From Arcticibacter sp041902385 (lineage in GTDB: Bacteria > Bacteroidota > Bacteroidia > Sphingobacteriales > Sphingobacteriaceae): a stretch of DNA of 64,000 bases. This document shows positions 7,832 through 16,952 of this stretch, piece after piece. The stretch spans positions 1,798,001 through 1,862,000 of the forward strand of contig NZ_CP169244.1 of NCBI RefSeq assembly GCF_041902385.1, in the 5' to 3' direction. The position numbers and the translations under genes were made by a program. The notes beneath the pieces are model-generated. The model ran no database searches and was not told where the DNA came from. It saw only the letters and a list, made by a program, of their open reading frames with translations. Position 1 is the first letter of the stretch, and the number at the start of each line of letters is the position of its first letter.

Positions 7832-8808
7832 TTTTCACCTGCTGAGCCACTCGCTGTATTTATTGCTGCATTTTGTTCGTTGTTCCTGCTCCTTGTGAGA
7901 AGCTGACGGAGGCTGGTATAAGCGTAGGGCGCCTTCTGAGGCAGTACAAGGGTTCCCGGTTTTTCGGGGCTTGCATTGATAAAATAATCTTTAAAGGATG
8001 GATTTAGTGCAGATAGCAGGCTTAGACTGATACCTGTTGCCTTTGAAACTTCTTTCAGCGATACTGCACTTGTAAGCGGAATTGCGTCTGTATTTTCGGG
8101 TAATCCTGATTCGGATGGTACGATACGCAGCTGCCTGCTGTTGTTCATAATGTACACAGTGGCAATGAATGCAGGTACGTAGTTCCGGGTTTCTTCCGGG
8201 AGGAATTCTCTGATAGACCAGAAGTCCTTTTTACCGCCGGCTTTTTCAATGGCCCATCTGATGTTGTTCCGTCCGCAATTGTAGGAAGCAATGGCTAGGA
8301 GCCAGTCGTCATACATGAAATAGGAATCTAACAGGTAACTGGCAGCCGCATTGCAGGCTTTGACCGGGTCTTTACGGTCGTCCTGCTCATCGTTTATCGT
8401 CAGCCCATAGATCTTACCTGTTTCATACATAAACTGCCATAATCCTGTTGCTCCTACCCGCGATACGGCGTGCGGGTTGAGAGATGATTCGATTACCGAG
8501 ATATACTTAAGTTCTTCAGGTACATTTCTTTCACGAAAGATCTTCTCGTATATGGGGAAGTAATATTTTGAGAGGCCAAGTACCTTTGAGAAACGTGCCT
8601 TCTGCGTACCTGTATATACATTAATGAACCTTTGGACGTAGGAGTTGTAGGTTAGAGGCACCTTGTTTTCGAGGGCCTGGAGCGACTGCATAAAGCTGAA
8701 TGAGTCAATACGGGCGCTCATGCCGGTGTTTGCTGTGCTTGTTCTTGTAAAGAGAATCGTCAATAAAGGAAAAAGGCAAAGTGCTTTAATGAACATGCTT
8801 TTTTTCAT
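7828..8808 (-). CDS. Membrane-bound lytic murein transglycosylase, MltD-like
   Basis: This 326-residue secreted enzyme has an N-terminal signal (about residues 1-26). Its SLT domain carries the catalytic Glu107 in SVIESSLNPHAVSRVGATG, the GLWQFM motif and the AIASYNCGRNNI segment. Enzymes of this type cut the glycan strand of peptidoglycan and form 1,6-anhydro ends. A LysM-like stretch near residues 245-295 (SLKEVSKATGISLSLLSALN) would bind cell wall. It lies next to an OmpA-type wall-binding lipoprotein on the opposite strand. Length and motifs are normal for Bacteroidota members; calling it MltD rather than another SLT class is moderately sure. Confidence 0.9.
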   Translation of the reverse strand: MKKSMFIKALCLFPLLTILFTRTSTANTGMSARIDSFSFMQSLQALENKVPLTYNSYVQRFINVYTGTQKARFSKVLGLSKYYFPIYEKIFRERNVPEELKYISVIESSLNPHAVSRVGATGLWQFMYETGKIYGLTINDEQDDRKDPVKACNAAASYLLDSYFMYDDWLLAIASYNCGRNNIRWAIEKAGGKKDFWSIREFLPEETRNYVPAFIATVYIMNNSRQLRIVPSESGLPENTDAIPLTSAVSLKEVSKATGISLSLLSALNPSFKDYFINASPEKPGTLVLPQKAPYAYTSLRQLLTRSRNNEQNAAINTASGSAGEN

Positions 8809-8879
8809 GGTACTGTTTTTTTGCCAGAGGCGTTTTTACAAATAGACTTTCTCCCTTATACTTGAAAAAACGAACATAG

Positions 8880-10300
8880 TTACATTTCCATGAATTCTTT
8901 TGAAAAGGCAAGCAGCTCAGCTTCTCCGAACCGTTTGCCGATGAGCTGAATTCCAAGCGGAAGTCCTTCTTTTGTTTCAGCTGCCGGTAAGGAAATAGCC
9001 GGAATGCCCGCGAGTGATGCTTGCACGGTAAAGATGTCTGCAAGATACATCACCACCGGATCGTCAGTTTTTTCACCCAGTTTGAAAGCAGGACCGGGGG
9101 AAGTAGGAAGTAGAATGAAGTCATGTTCTTTCAGAATTTCCTCTGTCTTTTCCCTTATCAGTCTCCGTACGCGCTGGGCTTTGGCGTAATAGGCGTCGTA
9201 ATACCCTGCGCTGAGCACAAAGGTTCCCAGCATGATCCGTCGCTTTACTTCTGTTCCGAATCCTTCAGAACGGGATTTCTTGTAAGTGGACTCCAGGTCA
9301 CTGGCGTTCTTGCTGCGATATCCGTAATGTACACCGTCGTACCGTGCCAGGTTAGAGGACGACTCAGCCATCGTGAGGATATAGTAGGTGGGGACCACAT
9401 AATCAAGGTAGGGGAAGGAGACAGCTTCTACCAAATGGCCTTCCTTTTCGAGCTGGCTGATCGACCGTTCCATCATGCTGCGGACCTCCGGGTCGAGCCC
9501 TTCGCTATGGAGCGTCTCAGGCAGATAAGCGATCCTTTTTTTCCTCCCCTGGCGAGCAGCTGCGAGTAGCCGGGAACAGGAACTGTGGATGCGGTGCTGT
9601 CGTACTCGTCGGCGCCTGCAATTACTTCGAGGATGAGGGCTGCATCTTCTATGCTCTTTGTGATAGGCCCAACCTGGTCGAAAGATGAGGCATAGGCGAC
9701 TATGCCATGCCGGGAGACCCGTCCGTAGGTAGGCTTAAGCCCCACAACGCCGCAAAAGGCTGCTGGCTGCCGAACAGAGCCGCCCGTATCAGTGCCAAGC
9801 GTAGCCATGCAAAGACCGGCTTGTACGGCCACTGCAGAGCCGCCCGACGAGCCTCCGGAGACCCTGGTTTGATCTGCAAAGTTTCGGACCGGTCCAAACC
9901 ATGAATTCTCGTTTGATCCGCCCATGGCGAACTCATCGCAGTTCAGGCGTCCGATAATGATTGCATCTGCCTCTATGAGGCGTTCAACTACTGTGGAGGA
10001 AAAGATGGATGTATACTCACTCAGGATATGAGAGCCGGCGGCCACTTTGTGGTCTTTATAGCAGATCAAGTCTTTAATTCCAATGATCAGACCAGCGAGC
10101 TTTCCCGCTTTGCCCGATCTCAGTCTGACTTGCACCTCTGCGGCGCGGCTCAGCGCCTCATCCTCAAAGACCTCTACAAATGCGTTCAGATGTTTGTATT
10201 CGTCAATACGACTGATGTACTGTCGCGTTAGCTGGGGCAGATCGATATTTCCTTTTCTGACGTCGTTTTGTAAAGCAATAAGTGATGAGTATGAATCCAT
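8880..10300 (-). CDS. gatA: Glutamyl-tRNA(Gln)/Asp-tRNA(Asn) amidotransferase subunit A, frameshifted
   Basis: Two overlapping minus-strand frames (9473-10300 and 8880-9476) together make one full GatA. The amidase catalytic triad is complete in the first part: Lys76 in GIKDL, Ser151/152 in GGSSGGS and Ser175 in DTGGS. The second part begins inside the protein (MMERSISQLEKEGHLVEAVS) and carries the usual GatA C-terminal ending. The break is at a run of seven A on the coding strand (plus-strand T run 9536-9542). Eight would restore the frame through GGKKRIAYLPE. GatA releases ammonia from glutamine to amidate mischarged tRNA. Because everything else is intact, I read this as probable sequence error rather than decay. 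The two tatA genes lie upstream on the same strand. Confidence 0.88.
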
Positions 10301-10330
10301 GCTGTGAAAATAAGGATTTCTGATAAACTG

Positions 10331-10365
10331 AAAAACCCCATCAGCCTGTTTGCAGCTATGGGGTT
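10331..10365 (-). terminator. Intrinsic terminator after the tatA pair
   Basis: On the minus strand AACCCCAT (10358-10365 complement) pairs with ATGGGGTT (10334-10341 complement) over 8 bp. The stem runs straight into a stretch of T (plus-strand A run 10331-10335). It separates tatA from gatA. Confidence 0.65.
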
Positions 10366-10404
10366 CCCATTAATATGTTATCCTGTAATAATAATGCCTA
10401 TGTC

Positions 10405-10590
10405 TTACCCGCGGCGTTCTTCCTTGTAGGAATCTCCGTCTTTGGCATCCTTGAATTCTTTTACGCCCCGGCCCAGCCCCCGCATTAATTCCGGAATCTT
10501 CCGGCCGCCAAATAACAACAGGATCACTGCCAGAATGATCAGTATTTCCGGAGCTCCCAGTCCCGCTATCAATAAGATTGAATTTAACAT
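10405..10590 (-). CDS. tatA: Sec-independent translocase TatA/E paralogue (61 aa)
   Basis: A short TatA/E-type protein. One membrane helix (about residues 3-22) is followed by the hinge FGGRKIPELMRGLGRGVKEFKDA, which is nearly invariant in the family, and a short charged tail. TatA oligomers form the passage through which folded proteins cross the inner membrane, with TatC as receptor. It lies two bases after the longer paralogue, with which it forms a pair. No tatC is in the window. Which of the two is the main TatA and which a TatE-like helper cannot be told. Confidence 0.93.
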   Translation of the reverse strand: MLNSILLIAGLGAPEILIILAVILLLFGGRKIPELMRGLGRGVKEFKDAKDGDSYKEERRG

Positions 10591-10592
10591 AG

Positions 10593-10874
10593 TTAAGAGT
10601 TTATTTGAGATTGTTCAGTATCCTTTTGTGTTGTTTGTGCGGTAGCAGGCTTGCTGTCCAGATCTACATCGAGATCTTCCTGAACAGAGTTAATGTTGCG
10701 GTGGATTTCACGTTTAACTCCTTCGGAGGCGTCCTTGAATTCCCTGATCCCTTTTCCAAGTCCGCGTGCCAGTTCTGGAAGCTTCTTGCCTCCGAAGAGT
10801 AACAGGATGGCAAACATGATCACCATGAGCTCCGGTGTGCCTATCCCGGCGAATAATAATATAGTAGTCAGCAT
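10593..10874 (-). CDS. tatA: Sec-independent translocase TatA/E paralogue (93 aa)
   Basis: The first of two tandem TatA-type genes. Residues 3-22 form the membrane helix (ending LLLFGGKKLPELARGLGKG), followed by an amphipathic helix (IREFKDASEGVKREIH) and an acidic tail rich in Asp, Gln and Thr up to residue 93. The tail is longer than in the second copy and could set partner specificity. A TAnnTTTG box lies about 20 bases before the ATG. The tandem pair is probably a duplication: the helix-hinge parts are very similar and the tails differ. Confidence 0.94.
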   Translation of the reverse strand: MLTTILLFAGIGTPELMVIMFAILLLFGGKKLPELARGLGKGIREFKDASEGVKREIHRNINSVQEDLDVDLDSKPATAQTTQKDTEQSQINS

Positions 10875-10894
10875 CTTTGCTTGTTTTATTAGTG

Positions 10895-10902
10895 CAAATA
10901 TA
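10895..10902 (-). promoter_or_regulatory. Promoter -7 element of the tatA pair
   Basis: TATATTTG on the minus strand (plus-strand CAAATATA) matches TAnnTTTG and lies 20 bases before the tatA ATG. The -33 box is weak (ATTG at 10921-10924 complement, spacer 18). Confidence 0.5.
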
Positions 10903-10952
10903 GAGTTTTTATAACGGCAACAATCTAATATTATTGTAACTAAATCAGTTAT

Positions 10953-12200
10953 TTAGTTGGCCAGCCATCCTTCCGGATTCTGTGGTGCAGCCCCTTTCCG
11001 CACCTCAAAGTGAAGCTGGGTGGTGCCGTCTACCGGATCGGTAATCACTGTCCCGATCGATTGTTTCAAGCTTACCTTTTCTCCCTTGGATACGCTTACC
11101 GTGCGAAGGTTCGAGTAGACAGTGAAGTATTCGCCGTGCCGGATAAGTACCGCATATTGACCTCCGATATTGTAAACTGATCGTACTTCGCCCGAAAAGA
11201 CTGCTCTGACAGTAGCGCCTTCGCTGGTTTTGATGTCGATGCCATTGTTTTCGACAGTGACGTTCACCCCATATCCATGATTTCCAAAGCGTTCCACTAT
11301 GGTTCCTACTGCTACAGGCCAGGGCAGCTTTCCGCGATTACTTAAAAAGTCGGACGAAAGCTTTGCCGATTCCGGAGTTGCTGCAAGGACGCTCGAGCCT
11401 CTGGCCACCGGCTTGGCATCTGTGCCGGTCCTTGCCGCTGCTGCTCTTGCTGCTGCTTCCGCTCTTCGCCGTTCTTCCTCGATTTCCCGGTTGATCGCCG
11501 TTTGGATGGCCCGGTTTAAGCGTGCAACTTCTTTTTGTTTTTGTAACAGCTCTTGTCTCAGCTGTTTCTCCTGCTTGCTCAGACGGCTTAGCTGTACCGA
11601 CTGATCGTTCTTTTCCTTGCCCAGTGTCTTTTTCTCGTTCTCCTGGTCGCTCAGCAGCCCGCTTTTCTCGCGCTTGTTATGGTCAAGCTCCACGATCTTT
11701 ACACCTAATGCTTTTTGCGTGTGTTCGATGTAATGAGCTTGCTTTTGCCTGTAATCTCCGAATTGCTGCAAATATTTGAGTCGCTTGTACGCTTGGTTGA
11801 AATCTTTTGCTGCGAAAATAAACATCAGCTTACTATAGGCGCTTTGGTTGCGGAAAGCAAACAGCACCATGGCGGCATACTCTTTTTTAAGTTTGCTGAG
11901 CTGGCTCTGGAGTGACCTGACAGTGTTTGTGTTTTCGTAGATCTGATTATCGAGAAGGCGTATCTCCGAATTGATGGTTCTTATCTTTTCTTCTCTTAGC
12001 CGGATCTGCGCATTTAAAGCATTGATCTGCTTTAGTGACAAGCGTTTCGAGCTCGCTACTTTCCGCTGCGAATTTCTCAGCATTTCGATCTCGTGTGTGA
12101 GGGCTTCTTTGCGCCGCTTCAGCTCCGAGCTACTCTGGGAAAAGGCGCTGCCGGCACATAAGAGAAATAAAAAACACAAAAACAGCCTTATCAAACTCAT
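10953..12200 (-). CDS. EnvC-like murein hydrolase activator, degenerate M23/LytM
   Basis: A secreted protein of about 415 residues with a signal peptide (ending CAGSAFSQ). A long coiled coil covers about residues 25-250, rich in Lys, Glu, Gln and Arg. The C-terminal LytM domain lies near residues 290-415. Active M23 peptidases use HxxxD and HxH zinc ligands. Here the first motif reads NNGIDIKT, and the second keeps only LHFEVRKG without the HxH pair, so the domain is predicted catalytically dead, as in E. coli EnvC, which activates amidases at the septum. I chose ATG 12200. A GTG two codons earlier lies in the promoter. No amidase gene is adjacent. Confidence 0.88.
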   Translation of the reverse strand: MSLIRLFLCFLFLLCAGSAFSQSSSELKRRKEALTHEIEMLRNSQRKVASSKRLSLKQINALNAQIRLREEKIRTINSEIRLLDNQIYENTNTVRSLQSQLSKLKKEYAAMVLFAFRNQSAYSKLMFIFAAKDFNQAYKRLKYLQQFGDYRQKQAHYIEHTQKALGVKIVELDHNKREKSGLLSDQENEKKTLGKEKNDQSVQLSRLSKQEKQLRQELLQKQKEVARLNRAIQTAINREIEEERRRAEAAARAAAARTGTDAKPVARGSSVLAATPESAKLSSDFLSNRGKLPWPVAVGTIVERFGNHGYGVNVTVENNGIDIKTSEGATVRAVFSGEVRSVYNIGGQYAVLIRHGEYFTVYSNLRTVSVSKGEKVSLKQSIGTVITDPVDGTTQLHFEVRKGAAPQNPEGWLAN

Positions 12201-12205
12201 GGCCA

Positions 12206-12213
12206 CAAACTTA
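12206..12213 (-). promoter_or_regulatory. Promoter -7 element of the EnvC-like gene, nearly leaderless
   Basis: TAAGTTTG on the minus strand ends five bases before the ATG at 12200, so the predicted transcript starts on or next to the start codon. The -33 region is poor. Confidence 0.5.
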
Positions 12214-12356
12214 GGGAAAAAATAGGTTAAGTGCAGAATTACCTTGTCAGTTCTCGGCTGGAACGGCCGCGCATGCGGGTAAGTCGCCGATAGGGACTGG
12301 TGTCTCAGTCACAGATTGAACATATGCGACAGATGAAGAGCCGGAGAGGATCAACA

Positions 12357-13154
12357 CTACTGAACTGTGAACTTTTTAGGAACACTGAAGGGAAACTCCA
12401 GATTCTCATTCAGACTGATGGAGCTATATTTTAATTCAATCTCTACCGGCTTATTCTGAGCGGACGAGACCAGTCTGATCTCGGCGGGTACTTTTATGCC
12501 TGATATGTTCTGGAAGCCACCGTATGTAGCTACTACTGTTTGATTTGTGGCAGCATCCTTCATATTGGTTTCGAGGAGCTTGTTCTCGTTGTTAAATAGC
12601 AGGGAGAAAAGAAGGCCCTTCATCTTTCCGCTTAATTTAGTCTGCTCTCCAAGGGTTTGTGCCTCGGCGTCAGCGTTTAAGGTCCCCGGGACGGGATTCC
12701 CAACCAGAATTGCCTGAAGGCTGGCGAAGCTGATCTGCTTGTTTGCAAATCGGTGAACATAATTGAAAGGCCGCGCCAGATAGATGCCCTGAAGGCGGTT
12801 CAGTACTTTTAAGCTATCGGGAGTGATCAGCGCTCGGGCTACCTCAATCCCGGCAAAGGCGGTTACCGATACCCAGATCACTTCGTCCTTCTTTACGCGG
12901 ATGTTCATGTTCACATCATTGTCGTTATTCCCAATACTGAGGTTCGCTTTTGCTTTTCCGGAGAAAGTCTTAAAGTCGGCGAGATGGGCCGACACATTTC
13001 GGATAATAGCTTCCGTGGCAGCACTCGTTTCTTTTACTGCTGGCGCATTTACAGGAGGGGTAGCTGCTGGTCTCGCTTCTTTTCTCGCTTTACAACCGAA
13101 CAGGGTTAATGCGAGGAGTACCGGAAGAATATTATTCAAAAAACTGCTTTTCAT
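12357..13154 (-). CDS. DUF4292 lipoprotein
   Basis: A 265-residue lipoprotein (lipobox LTLFGC, Cys21) with a low-complexity Ala/Pro/Thr linker to about residue 45, then a DUF4292-type beta-rich domain (FKTFSGKAKANLSIGNND, later GYQ-free strands such as VIWVSVTAFAGIEVARALITPDS). DUF4292 proteins occur across Bacteroidota and resemble LolB/LolA-type half-barrels that may carry lipids. That role is inferred from fold resemblance only. Its ATG lies inside the end of the upstream TPR gene (23-base overlap), so the two are translationally coupled, and dut precedes them. This TPR-DUF4292-M23 order is a recurrent block in the phylum. Confidence 0.88.
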   Translation of the reverse strand: MKSSFLNNILPVLLALTLFGCKARKEARPAATPPVNAPAVKETSAATEAIIRNVSAHLADFKTFSGKAKANLSIGNNDNDVNMNIRVKKDEVIWVSVTAFAGIEVARALITPDSLKVLNRLQGIYLARPFNYVHRFANKQISFASLQAILVGNPVPGTLNADAEAQTLGEQTKLSGKMKGLLFSLLFNNENKLLETNMKDAATNQTVVATYGGFQNISGIKVPAEIRLVSSAQNKPVEIELKYSSISLNENLEFPFSVPKKFTVQ

Positions 13155-14853
13155 TGATCTTCTTTTCTAGTGTTTCTGATTTAACGCCTTTGTCCCGTGC
13201 TATTTGCCACTGTTCAACAGCCGATTCCTTTTCGCCGAGGTGGTACAGAATATCGCCATAGTGCTCATATTGCACGGCGCTGTTGCTATTGCTTTTGATC
13301 GCCTTTTCTATCCATGTGCGTGCCTGAGCAAACTTCTTCAGCCTGAACAAGACCCAGGCATAGGTGTCTTCAAAAGAGGCGTTACCGGGCTTCAGTTCGT
13401 TGGAACGGCGCGAAAGCTCTGCCGCTTTTTCAAGCTTTTCTCCTCTTAACGACAAAAAATAGGCGTAATTGTTAAGGGTGTAAACATTATCCGCATTTAA
13501 CTTGAGTGAAGCTTCGAAGGCCTCGTCTGATTCCTTAAACCTTTTAAGGCTATTCAGGGAGCTGCCCAGGCTAGAATAGATGTCTGATTCACTTACCCAC
13601 TTTTTAGGATTAAGGCTCAGGGCATTCTTGTACGCGTTGACTGCTTTCTCGTGCCGGCCGCTCTGCGCGTAGGCCGTCCCGGTAAAGAAATACAGGTCCG
13701 GCTCATGCGGGAAGATGTTGAGGGCTGCCTCGCCATCCTGAACGGCGGCTTCAAACTCGCTTTGCGCTATTTCTATCTGCAATAACTGCGCCCATATCAG
13801 GTAGACTTTATTGTTGAGGGCCAGAGCTTTCTTATAGGCATTCTTTGCTGCCTCCAGCTGCTGTGCCTGGAACAGGACGTCGCCATACAGGGCCTGCGCT
13901 TTTGGCTCCAGTGCATGTGTTTGCGCCGTTACTTCTGCCAGACCCAAGGCCCCCTGCATGATTTCCGGGTCCTTTAATTTTCCAAAATAGGAGAGGATGA
14001 TTTGTACCTTGATATCGATAGGCAGGGCTTTGTCAGCAAAGGCTAGTTTTATCTCTTCAAAAGCTTGTGACGTTTTTTCCCGCGCCTGATAAATATCAGA
14101 CAGCAGGAGGTGAACAAATGAGTTATCCGGCTGGCTTTTCCGGGCCTTTTTTAAAAGTTGCAGCGCCTTGTCGTGCTTGTTCGTTTTGATGTAAAGTTCA
14201 GCCAGGTTGAGGTAGTGATTGATATTGGATGGATCGTCTTTCAGCGCCGCCTGAAGGCGTCGGATGGTGACCCGGGGGTCTTCTTTTAAGAGCGCAAGCT
14301 TTTGTCGTGCTTCTTCCAGTTCATTGCCGCCACCGAACCGGTCCTCGATCTCTTTGTAAACTGATTCTGACTCTTTAGTCCGGCTGAGAAGAAAGAGTGC
14401 ATTCGCTTTGTCGAAATAGTAATTTCTTTCGTCAGGTTCAATCCGTATGAGCTCGTTGAACACTTCAACCAGCTGATCAAGAGCGTTCTTTTTCTTATAG
14501 ATTTCAGTAAGCAGAAGCCAGTACCACTTGTTGTCAGGGTTGACCGTTACTGCACGCCTGGCACAGTCTTCGGCTTGTTCCTCGTTGTTTTGCGCATGGT
14601 AAATAGCGCTCAGCTCAAAGAGGGCGGCATCGTTCTGCGGGTCGGCTTCGATGATCTTTTTAAAAAGAGTGGCCGCCTGCCCGTATCTGCCAGCGGTTTT
14701 TTGTTGTAATGCATTGAAAAAGTCCCGTTTTATCTGGGTGCTGTCGGCCGTGCTGAGCGGTTTTCCGGTAACGATAAAAAACTTGTCGTTTTCCTGCGCC
14801 GTCGCTCCTGCAGTAACTCCAATCAATAATAAAACGAGGATCTTCTTTAGCAT
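13132..14853 (-). CDS. Tetratricopeptide repeat protein (secreted)
   Basis: A 573-residue protein with a signal peptide (LVLLLIGVTAGATAQ), then at least ten TPR units from about residue 40 to the end. Recognisable copies include NDAALFELSAIYHAQNNEEQ, NINHYLNLAELYIKTNKHDK and VYTLNNYAYFLSLRGEKLEK. Such repeats form a superhelical scaffold for protein contacts. Proteins of this architecture in Bacteroidota act in the periplasm or at the outer membrane, often without a known partner. The gene starts two bases after dut and overlaps the DUF4292 gene, so dut-TPR-DUF4292 is one transcript. No damage is seen. The specific role is unknown. Confidence 0.9.
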   Translation of the reverse strand: MLKKILVLLLIGVTAGATAQENDKFFIVTGKPLSTADSTQIKRDFFNALQQKTAGRYGQAATLFKKIIEADPQNDAALFELSAIYHAQNNEEQAEDCARRAVTVNPDNKWYWLLLTEIYKKKNALDQLVEVFNELIRIEPDERNYYFDKANALFLLSRTKESESVYKEIEDRFGGGNELEEARQKLALLKEDPRVTIRRLQAALKDDPSNINHYLNLAELYIKTNKHDKALQLLKKARKSQPDNSFVHLLLSDIYQAREKTSQAFEEIKLAFADKALPIDIKVQIILSYFGKLKDPEIMQGALGLAEVTAQTHALEPKAQALYGDVLFQAQQLEAAKNAYKKALALNNKVYLIWAQLLQIEIAQSEFEAAVQDGEAALNIFPHEPDLYFFTGTAYAQSGRHEKAVNAYKNALSLNPKKWVSESDIYSSLGSSLNSLKRFKESDEAFEASLKLNADNVYTLNNYAYFLSLRGEKLEKAAELSRRSNELKPGNASFEDTYAWVLFRLKKFAQARTWIEKAIKSNSNSAVQYEHYGDILYHLGEKESAVEQWQIARDKGVKSETLEKKINEKQFFE

Positions 14854-14855
14854 TT

Positions 14856-15287
14856 TTATAGTCCTGTATGTCCGTAGCCTCCGCTGCCTCTTACGGTCTC
14901 GTTCAGAGTTTCAACAATTTGCCACTCGGCTTGTTCATGCCTGGCGATAATCATCTGCGCGATCCGGTCGCCGTTCCTCACCACGAATTCGTTTTCGGAG
15001 AGATTGATGAGCAGAACCTTAATCTCACCGCGGTAGTCAGCATCGACCGTCCCCGGAGAATTTAGTACCGTAATACCATTCTTTAACGCTAATCCGCTTC
15101 TTGGTCGTATCTGGGCTTCAAATCCTTCAGGCAGCTCAATGAACAAGCCCGTTGAGATGAGTATGCGCTGAAGGGGCTTAATGGTCAGCTCCTCCGATAT
15201 GTTTGCCCTGATATCCATGCCAGCGGAATGAATGGTTTCGTAAGCAGGAAGAGTGTTATTTGATTTGTTAATGACTTTGATATGCAT
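14856..15287 (-). CDS. dut: dUTP diphosphatase
   Basis: A 143-residue trimeric dUTPase that removes dUTP and supplies dUMP for thymidylate synthesis. All five motifs are present: AGMDIRA (22-28), RPRSGLA (61-67), the catalytic-Asp segment PGTVDADYRGEI (78-89), GDRIAQMII (106-114) and the Gly-rich RGSGGYGHTG (133-142). The ATG at 15287 was chosen. An in-frame start 32 codons upstream would add a segment not typical of the family. It begins a short operon with the TPR and DUF4292 genes. Confidence 0.95.
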   Translation of the reverse strand: MHIKVINKSNNTLPAYETIHSAGMDIRANISEELTIKPLQRILISTGLFIELPEGFEAQIRPRSGLALKNGITVLNSPGTVDADYRGEIKVLLINLSENEFVVRNGDRIAQMIIARHEQAEWQIVETLNETVRGSGGYGHTGL

Positions 15288-15436
15288 TTTGTTTAACAGT
15301 TTTTTCCCGAAATCTATTTGTGTTATTGACATCATTAATTGCTTTTTGATCGTCAAATAGGTGGCCTTGCTAATTGAGACCACTAAAAACGTTCAGTTAA
15401 CTTTCATCCGCGTTTTGATGACAGCTCATGAATGTT

Positions 15437-16939
15437 TTATCCCCGTCTGAACAGCGTCGTCAATTCTTTCCTCTCTTTGAAGAATGTTGCCGTTGCAAAA
15501 ATGACCAGAAGAATATTTCCCGCGATCAGGTTCCGGTTGAAGACCTTAAAAGAGAGCACGACGATAATAATTGCTGACGCAAGGTAAAGGAGCGCTTTTT
15601 TCAAGTCGTAGGGGATAGGATAGTTTTTCTGACCGAGAAAGTAAGAAAGGATCATCATGGTGGCATAAGCAGTGAGTGAGATCCAGGCTGAGGCTACATA
15701 GCTATATAGAGGGATGAATATGATGTTGAGAATGATGGTGAGTATGGCTCCGACTCCTGATATATACAGACCATATTTTGTCTGGTCTGAAAGTTTGTAC
15801 CAAATGGAAAGGTTCATATAGATGCCCAGACTGACGTAGCCAAAGAGTAATATTGGAACAACTTCCAGTCCCGACCAGTAAAGCGCGCGTTGCGCGGCGT
15901 CGTGTCCCCTGATAAAGTATTTAAGGATCTCTATGTTGGCAACAAGCCCGACGAAGATCAGGGAAATAGCGATGATGAAGTAGTTCATGATCCGGGCGTA
16001 GACCTCTCCGGAGTTCTTATTTTTGGCGTAGCTGAAGAAAAAGGGCTCGGCTCCGAGGCGGAACGCCTGTATGAATATGCTGAGGAAGATGGCGATCTTG
16101 CAGCAGGCGCCGTATATACCAACTTGTTGCGTACTGATATCGCCAGGAAGGAGCTTTTCGAGGAAGAGCTTATCGGAATTCTCATTGATAATAAATGACA
16201 AGTTGGCTATGAGGACCGGAAAGCTATAGGCAAACATCTCTTTTACCAGGCGGGTATCAATTTCGAGTGTAAGCTGGAAAAGCTCGGGCAGAAGCAACAG
16301 GAGCGTGATGCCACTGGCGATAAAATTAGAGATAAAGACATAACCGACCCAGGCCGGCCTGAACCATGACTGGAAAAATGAGGCGAGGGGCCAGTCGTGA
16401 CTGATGACCATGGGAACGACAAACAGAAAGAAAAGGTTGAGGCCGACAAAGCAGAACACATTGATGAGCTTTAGCATGCCGTACTTCATCGGTCGGCCGT
16501 TGGCCCTTAATTTGGCAAATGGAATGACGGCAATCGAATCGACACAGAGAATGCCGATAAACAGCTTGATGAACAGCTCATAATCGGCGAGACTGGCTAC
16601 GCTCTCGCGGTGCATCCATACAGCGATCCCATGTGCCCCCGAAAGCGAGAATATAGCAAAAAGCGCGGTCACTGTAGCCACGGTGAAAAAGGTATTGCTG
16701 TATACCTTTGCCTGATTATTGTATTTGTTGAGGAAGCGGAAAAAGGTAGTTTCCATTCCGAAAGACAGCACGGCATTGAGAATGGAGGCCCAGCTGTACA
16801 GGGTGGTGAAGATCCCGTATACTTTAGCAGGATAAAGACCTACATAAATGGGAGTAAGAATGAAGTTTAAAAAGCGCGAGATGACCGTGCTTATTCCATA
16901 TATCGCCGTTTGTCCGGCAAATTTCCTTAAAGTCGACAA
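15437..16939 (-). CDS. Oligosaccharide/polysaccharide flippase, Wzx-like (MVF/MATE superfamily)
   Basis: A membrane protein of about 500 residues with 12 or more hydrophobic segments. It begins with LSTLRKFAGQTAIYGISTVISRFLNFILTP, a pattern typical of Wzx/MurJ-type flippases that move lipid-linked sugars to the outer leaflet of the inner membrane. I propose the TTG at 16939 as start. The only upstream ATG (17032) would overlap the acylphosphatase gene by 80 bases and add a basic, non-homologous tail. No polysaccharide gene cluster surrounds it, so the substrate is unknown. MurJ itself is not excluded. Confidence 0.82.
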   Translation of the reverse strand: MSTLRKFAGQTAIYGISTVISRFLNFILTPIYVGLYPAKVYGIFTTLYSWASILNAVLSFGMETTFFRFLNKYNNQAKVYSNTFFTVATVTALFAIFSLSGAHGIAVWMHRESVASLADYELFIKLFIGILCVDSIAVIPFAKLRANGRPMKYGMLKLINVFCFVGLNLFFLFVVPMVISHDWPLASFFQSWFRPAWVGYVFISNFIASGITLLLLLPELFQLTLEIDTRLVKEMFAYSFPVLIANLSFIINENSDKLFLEKLLPGDISTQQVGIYGACCKIAIFLSIFIQAFRLGAEPFFFSYAKNKNSGEVYARIMNYFIIAISLIFVGLVANIEILKYFIRGHDAAQRALYWSGLEVVPILLFGYVSLGIYMNLSIWYKLSDQTKYGLYISGVGAILTIILNIIFIPLYSYVASAWISLTAYATMMILSYFLGQKNYPIPYDLKKALLYLASAIIIVVLSFKVFNRNLIAGNILLVIFATATFFKERKELTTLFRRG

Positions 16940-16952
16940 TTTGTAAGAAGAT

